A DNA stretch of 24,992 nucleotides from Sphingomonadales bacterium (GTDB lineage Bacteria > Bacteroidota > Bacteroidia > UBA7662): NCBI GenBank assembly GCA_016872125.1, contig VHBD01000004.1, positions 1 through 24,992 of the forward strand. Reading direction: 5' to 3'. The notes under the pieces were generated by a model. It made no database searches and was not told the origin of the DNA. It saw only the letters and a list, made by a program, of their open reading frames with translations. Numbering within the stretch: position 1 is the first letter of the stretch; the number at the start of each line of letters is the position of its first letter. Shown here one piece after another: positions 23,328-24,992 of the stretch. Made by a program: the position numbers and the translations under genes.

Positions 23328-24992
23328 ATGACCTTTGATTTGGAAATGATCCGCCAACATTACGCACAATGGACCCAGCGCTGCGATGATGTTCGGCAGT
23401 CCTGCAATCGCCCCTTGACCCTCACCGAGAAAATTCTCCTTACACACCTCTGGTCGGACTCCAATGCTTCACCTGCTCAATTAAGACGCGGAGTTGATTA
23501 TGTAGATTTCGCTCCAGATCGCGTGGCCATGCAGGATGCAACCGCCCAAATGGCCTTGTTGCAATTCATGCAAGCGGGGCGGCCCTCGGTGGCTGTACCT
23601 AGCACGGTGCATTGCGATCACCTGATCCAAGCCAAGGCAGGGGCCGCAACGGACCTTCGCGAAGCCGTGGACAAAAACAAAGAAGTCTTTGATTTTCTCT
23701 CGTCGGTTTCCGATAAATACGGGATTGGCTTTTGGAAACCAGGGGCTGGAATTATTCACCAAGTGATCTTGGAAAATTACGCCTTTCCCGGTGGGCTCAT
23801 GATCGGGACCGATTCGCATACCCCCAATGCGGGTGGTCTGGGAATGATTGCTATCGGGGTGGGCGGAGCGGACGCCTGCGATGTGATGGCAGGCCTCGCT
23901 TGGGAGCTCAAAATGCCGCGCATCATCGGCGTGCATCTGCGGGGTAAACTCAGCGGGTGGGCTTCAGCCAAAGACGTGATCCTCAAAGTTGCCGGCATCT
24001 TGACGGTCAAGGGCGGGACCGACGCCATCCTAGAATACTTTGGTGACGGAGCCCAAAGCCTCTCAGCCACAGGCAAATCCACCATCTGCAACATGGGCGC
24101 AGAGATTGGTGCGACGACCTCCATCTTCGGTTACGATCACCGCATGGCCGAATACCTTCGGGGTACCGGTCGGGAGGATGTGGCTACCATGACCGATGCC
24201 ATCGCCTCTCATTTGACCGGTGATCCGGAGGTCTATGCCAACCCTACGGCCTACTTTGATCAGGTCATTGAAATCAACCTTGACGAATTGGAGCCCCATA
24301 TCAACGGGCCCTTTACCCCGGATCTGGCCTGGCCGTTGAGTCAATTTGCCCAGGCTGTTCGAGAGCACGGTTGGCCTGCCCAATTGGATGTAGGTCTGAT
24401 CGGTTCTTGCACCAATTCTTCTTACGAGGATATCAGCCGCTCGGCCTCCATTGCAGCGCAAGCGGCAAGCAAAAAGCTCAAGGCCCAATCGGAATTCACC
24501 ATCACCCCCGGCTCCGAAATGGTCCGCTATACTGTGGAACGGGATGGACTCTTGGAGCATTTCGATGCCATCGGCGGGGTCGTCCTTGCCAACGCCTGCG
24601 GTCCTTGCATTGGCCAATGGGCTAGACATAGCGATGATCCACAACGCAAGAACAGCATCATCACCTCCTTCAATCGAAATTTTGCCAAACGCAACGACGG
24701 CAATCCCAATACCCATGCCTTTGTGGCCTCACCTGAAATTGTCACGGCCTTGGCCATCGCAGGGGATTTGACCTTCAACCCCATGACCGATTCCCTGGTC
24801 AACACCGAGGGCGTCGAGGTAACCTTGGACGAGCCTCAAGGCTTGGCTTTTCCACCCAAAGGCTTTGAAGTGGCCGACAGCGGCTACCAAGCTCCCGCCA
24901 TCGACGGGGCTTCGGTCAAAGTCCATGTCCATCCCGATTCAGATCGCCTTCAGTTGCTGGATCCCTTTGCGGCATGGGAAGGAACAAACCTT
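23328..24992 (+). CDS. acn: Aconitate hydratase, mitochondrial type (partial, C-terminus missing)
   Basis: The first 555 codons are present and the frame is open at the right edge; the family is usually about 750 residues. It interconverts citrate and isocitrate in the TCA cycle. The start ATG at 23328 gives MTFDLEMIRQHY, the expected N-terminus. Strong family segments follow: YVDFAPDRVAMQDATAQMA, VPSTVHCDHLIQAK, FWKPGAGIIHQV, and MIGTDSHTPNAGGLGM. The 4Fe-4S ligands are C361 (GSCTNSSYED), C424 and C427 (ACGPCIGQW). These segments are those of the mitochondrial-like aconitase rather than the AcnA/IRP or AcnB types. The missing part holds the swivel domain. It is divergent from the permease gene across an 85-base gap. 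Confidence 0.95.
   Translation, partial: MTFDLEMIRQHYAQWTQRCDDVRQSCNRPLTLTEKILLTHLWSDSNASPAQLRRGVDYVDFAPDRVAMQDATAQMALLQFMQAGRPSVAVPSTVHCDHLIQAKAGAATDLREAVDKNKEVFDFLSSVSDKYGIGFWKPGAGIIHQVILENYAFPGGLMIGTDSHTPNAGGLGMIAIGVGGADACDVMAGLAWELKMPRIIGVHLRGKLSGWASAKDVILKVAGILTVKGGTDAILEYFGDGAQSLSATGKSTICNMGAEIGATTSIFGYDHRMAEYLRGTGREDVATMTDAIASHLTGDPEVYANPTAYFDQVIEINLDELEPHINGPFTPDLAWPLSQFAQAVREHGWPAQLDVGLIGSCTNSSYEDISRSASIAAQAASKKLKAQSEFTITPGSEMVRYTVERDGLLEHFDAIGGVVLANACGPCIGQWARHSDDPQRKNSIITSFNRNFAKRNDGNPNTHAFVASPEIVTALAIAGDLTFNPMTDSLVNTEGVEVTLDEPQGLAFPPKGFEVADSGYQAPAIDGASVKVHVHPDSDRLQLLDPFAAWEGTNL

Noticed and set aside
24063..24716. 217-codon minus-strand open frame
   Set aside because: It is a shadow of the aconitase reading frame, whose family motifs and iron-sulfur cysteines are clear on the plus strand.

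Overview
This window looks like chromosomal DNA of a Bacteroidota (Bacteroidetes) bacterium. The signs are a type IX secretion plug protein (DUF5103 family), a TonB-dependent receptor with an N-terminal carboxypeptidase-regulatory-like domain, a BatA-type membrane protein, a six-gene Na+-NQR operon, and promoter-like TAnnTTTG boxes of the Bacteroidetes sigma factor type. Nothing in it points to a phage, plasmid, transposon, CRISPR array or rRNA operon. Gene density is very high: the largest gene-free stretch is about 120 bases, so no gap over 300 bases needs describing.

Layout. From 17745 down to 1 every gene lies on the minus strand. First come nqrA-B-C-D-E-F (17745 to 11788), the complete sodium-pumping NADH:quinone oxidoreductase. 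The D/C and E/D junctions overlap as ATGA. sucC (succinyl-CoA synthetase beta subunit) follows 43 bases later. After a 69-base gap comes a tightly packed cell-envelope cluster (10481 to 118): a TonB-dependent receptor, a 1028-residue TPR protein, a 590-residue outer-membrane barrel-like protein, an unrecognised 330-residue single-pass membrane protein and a BatA-domain protein. The junctions are 1-4 base overlaps or gaps of 2-13 bases. The start of an amidohydrolase, probably dihydroorotase, overlaps the last of these and runs off the left edge.

Right of nqrA the genes are mixed in orientation. The T9SS plug protein (17818-19131, plus) is divergent from nqrA. A PIN-PhoH ATPase (19135-20472, minus) converges on it with three bases between stop codons. 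An acetyl-CoA acetyltransferase (20546-21760, plus) is followed by tRNA-Cys(GCA) (21881-21954, plus), a MacB/FtsX-type permease (21989-23242, minus) and the first 555 codons of a mitochondrial-type aconitase (23328 to the right edge, plus).

How the genes fit together. Na+-NQR, succinyl-CoA synthetase, aconitase and thiolase give a picture of aerobic or facultative respiration with a TCA cycle and a sodium-motive force. The envelope cluster spans inner membrane, periplasm and outer membrane by prediction, and its coupled gene junctions suggest that the products are made together. Its function cannot be read from the sequence and it is the best candidate here for an undescribed system. Two alternative TTG starts (nqrA at 17763, TPR protein at 8154) were rejected in favour of nearby ATG codons.
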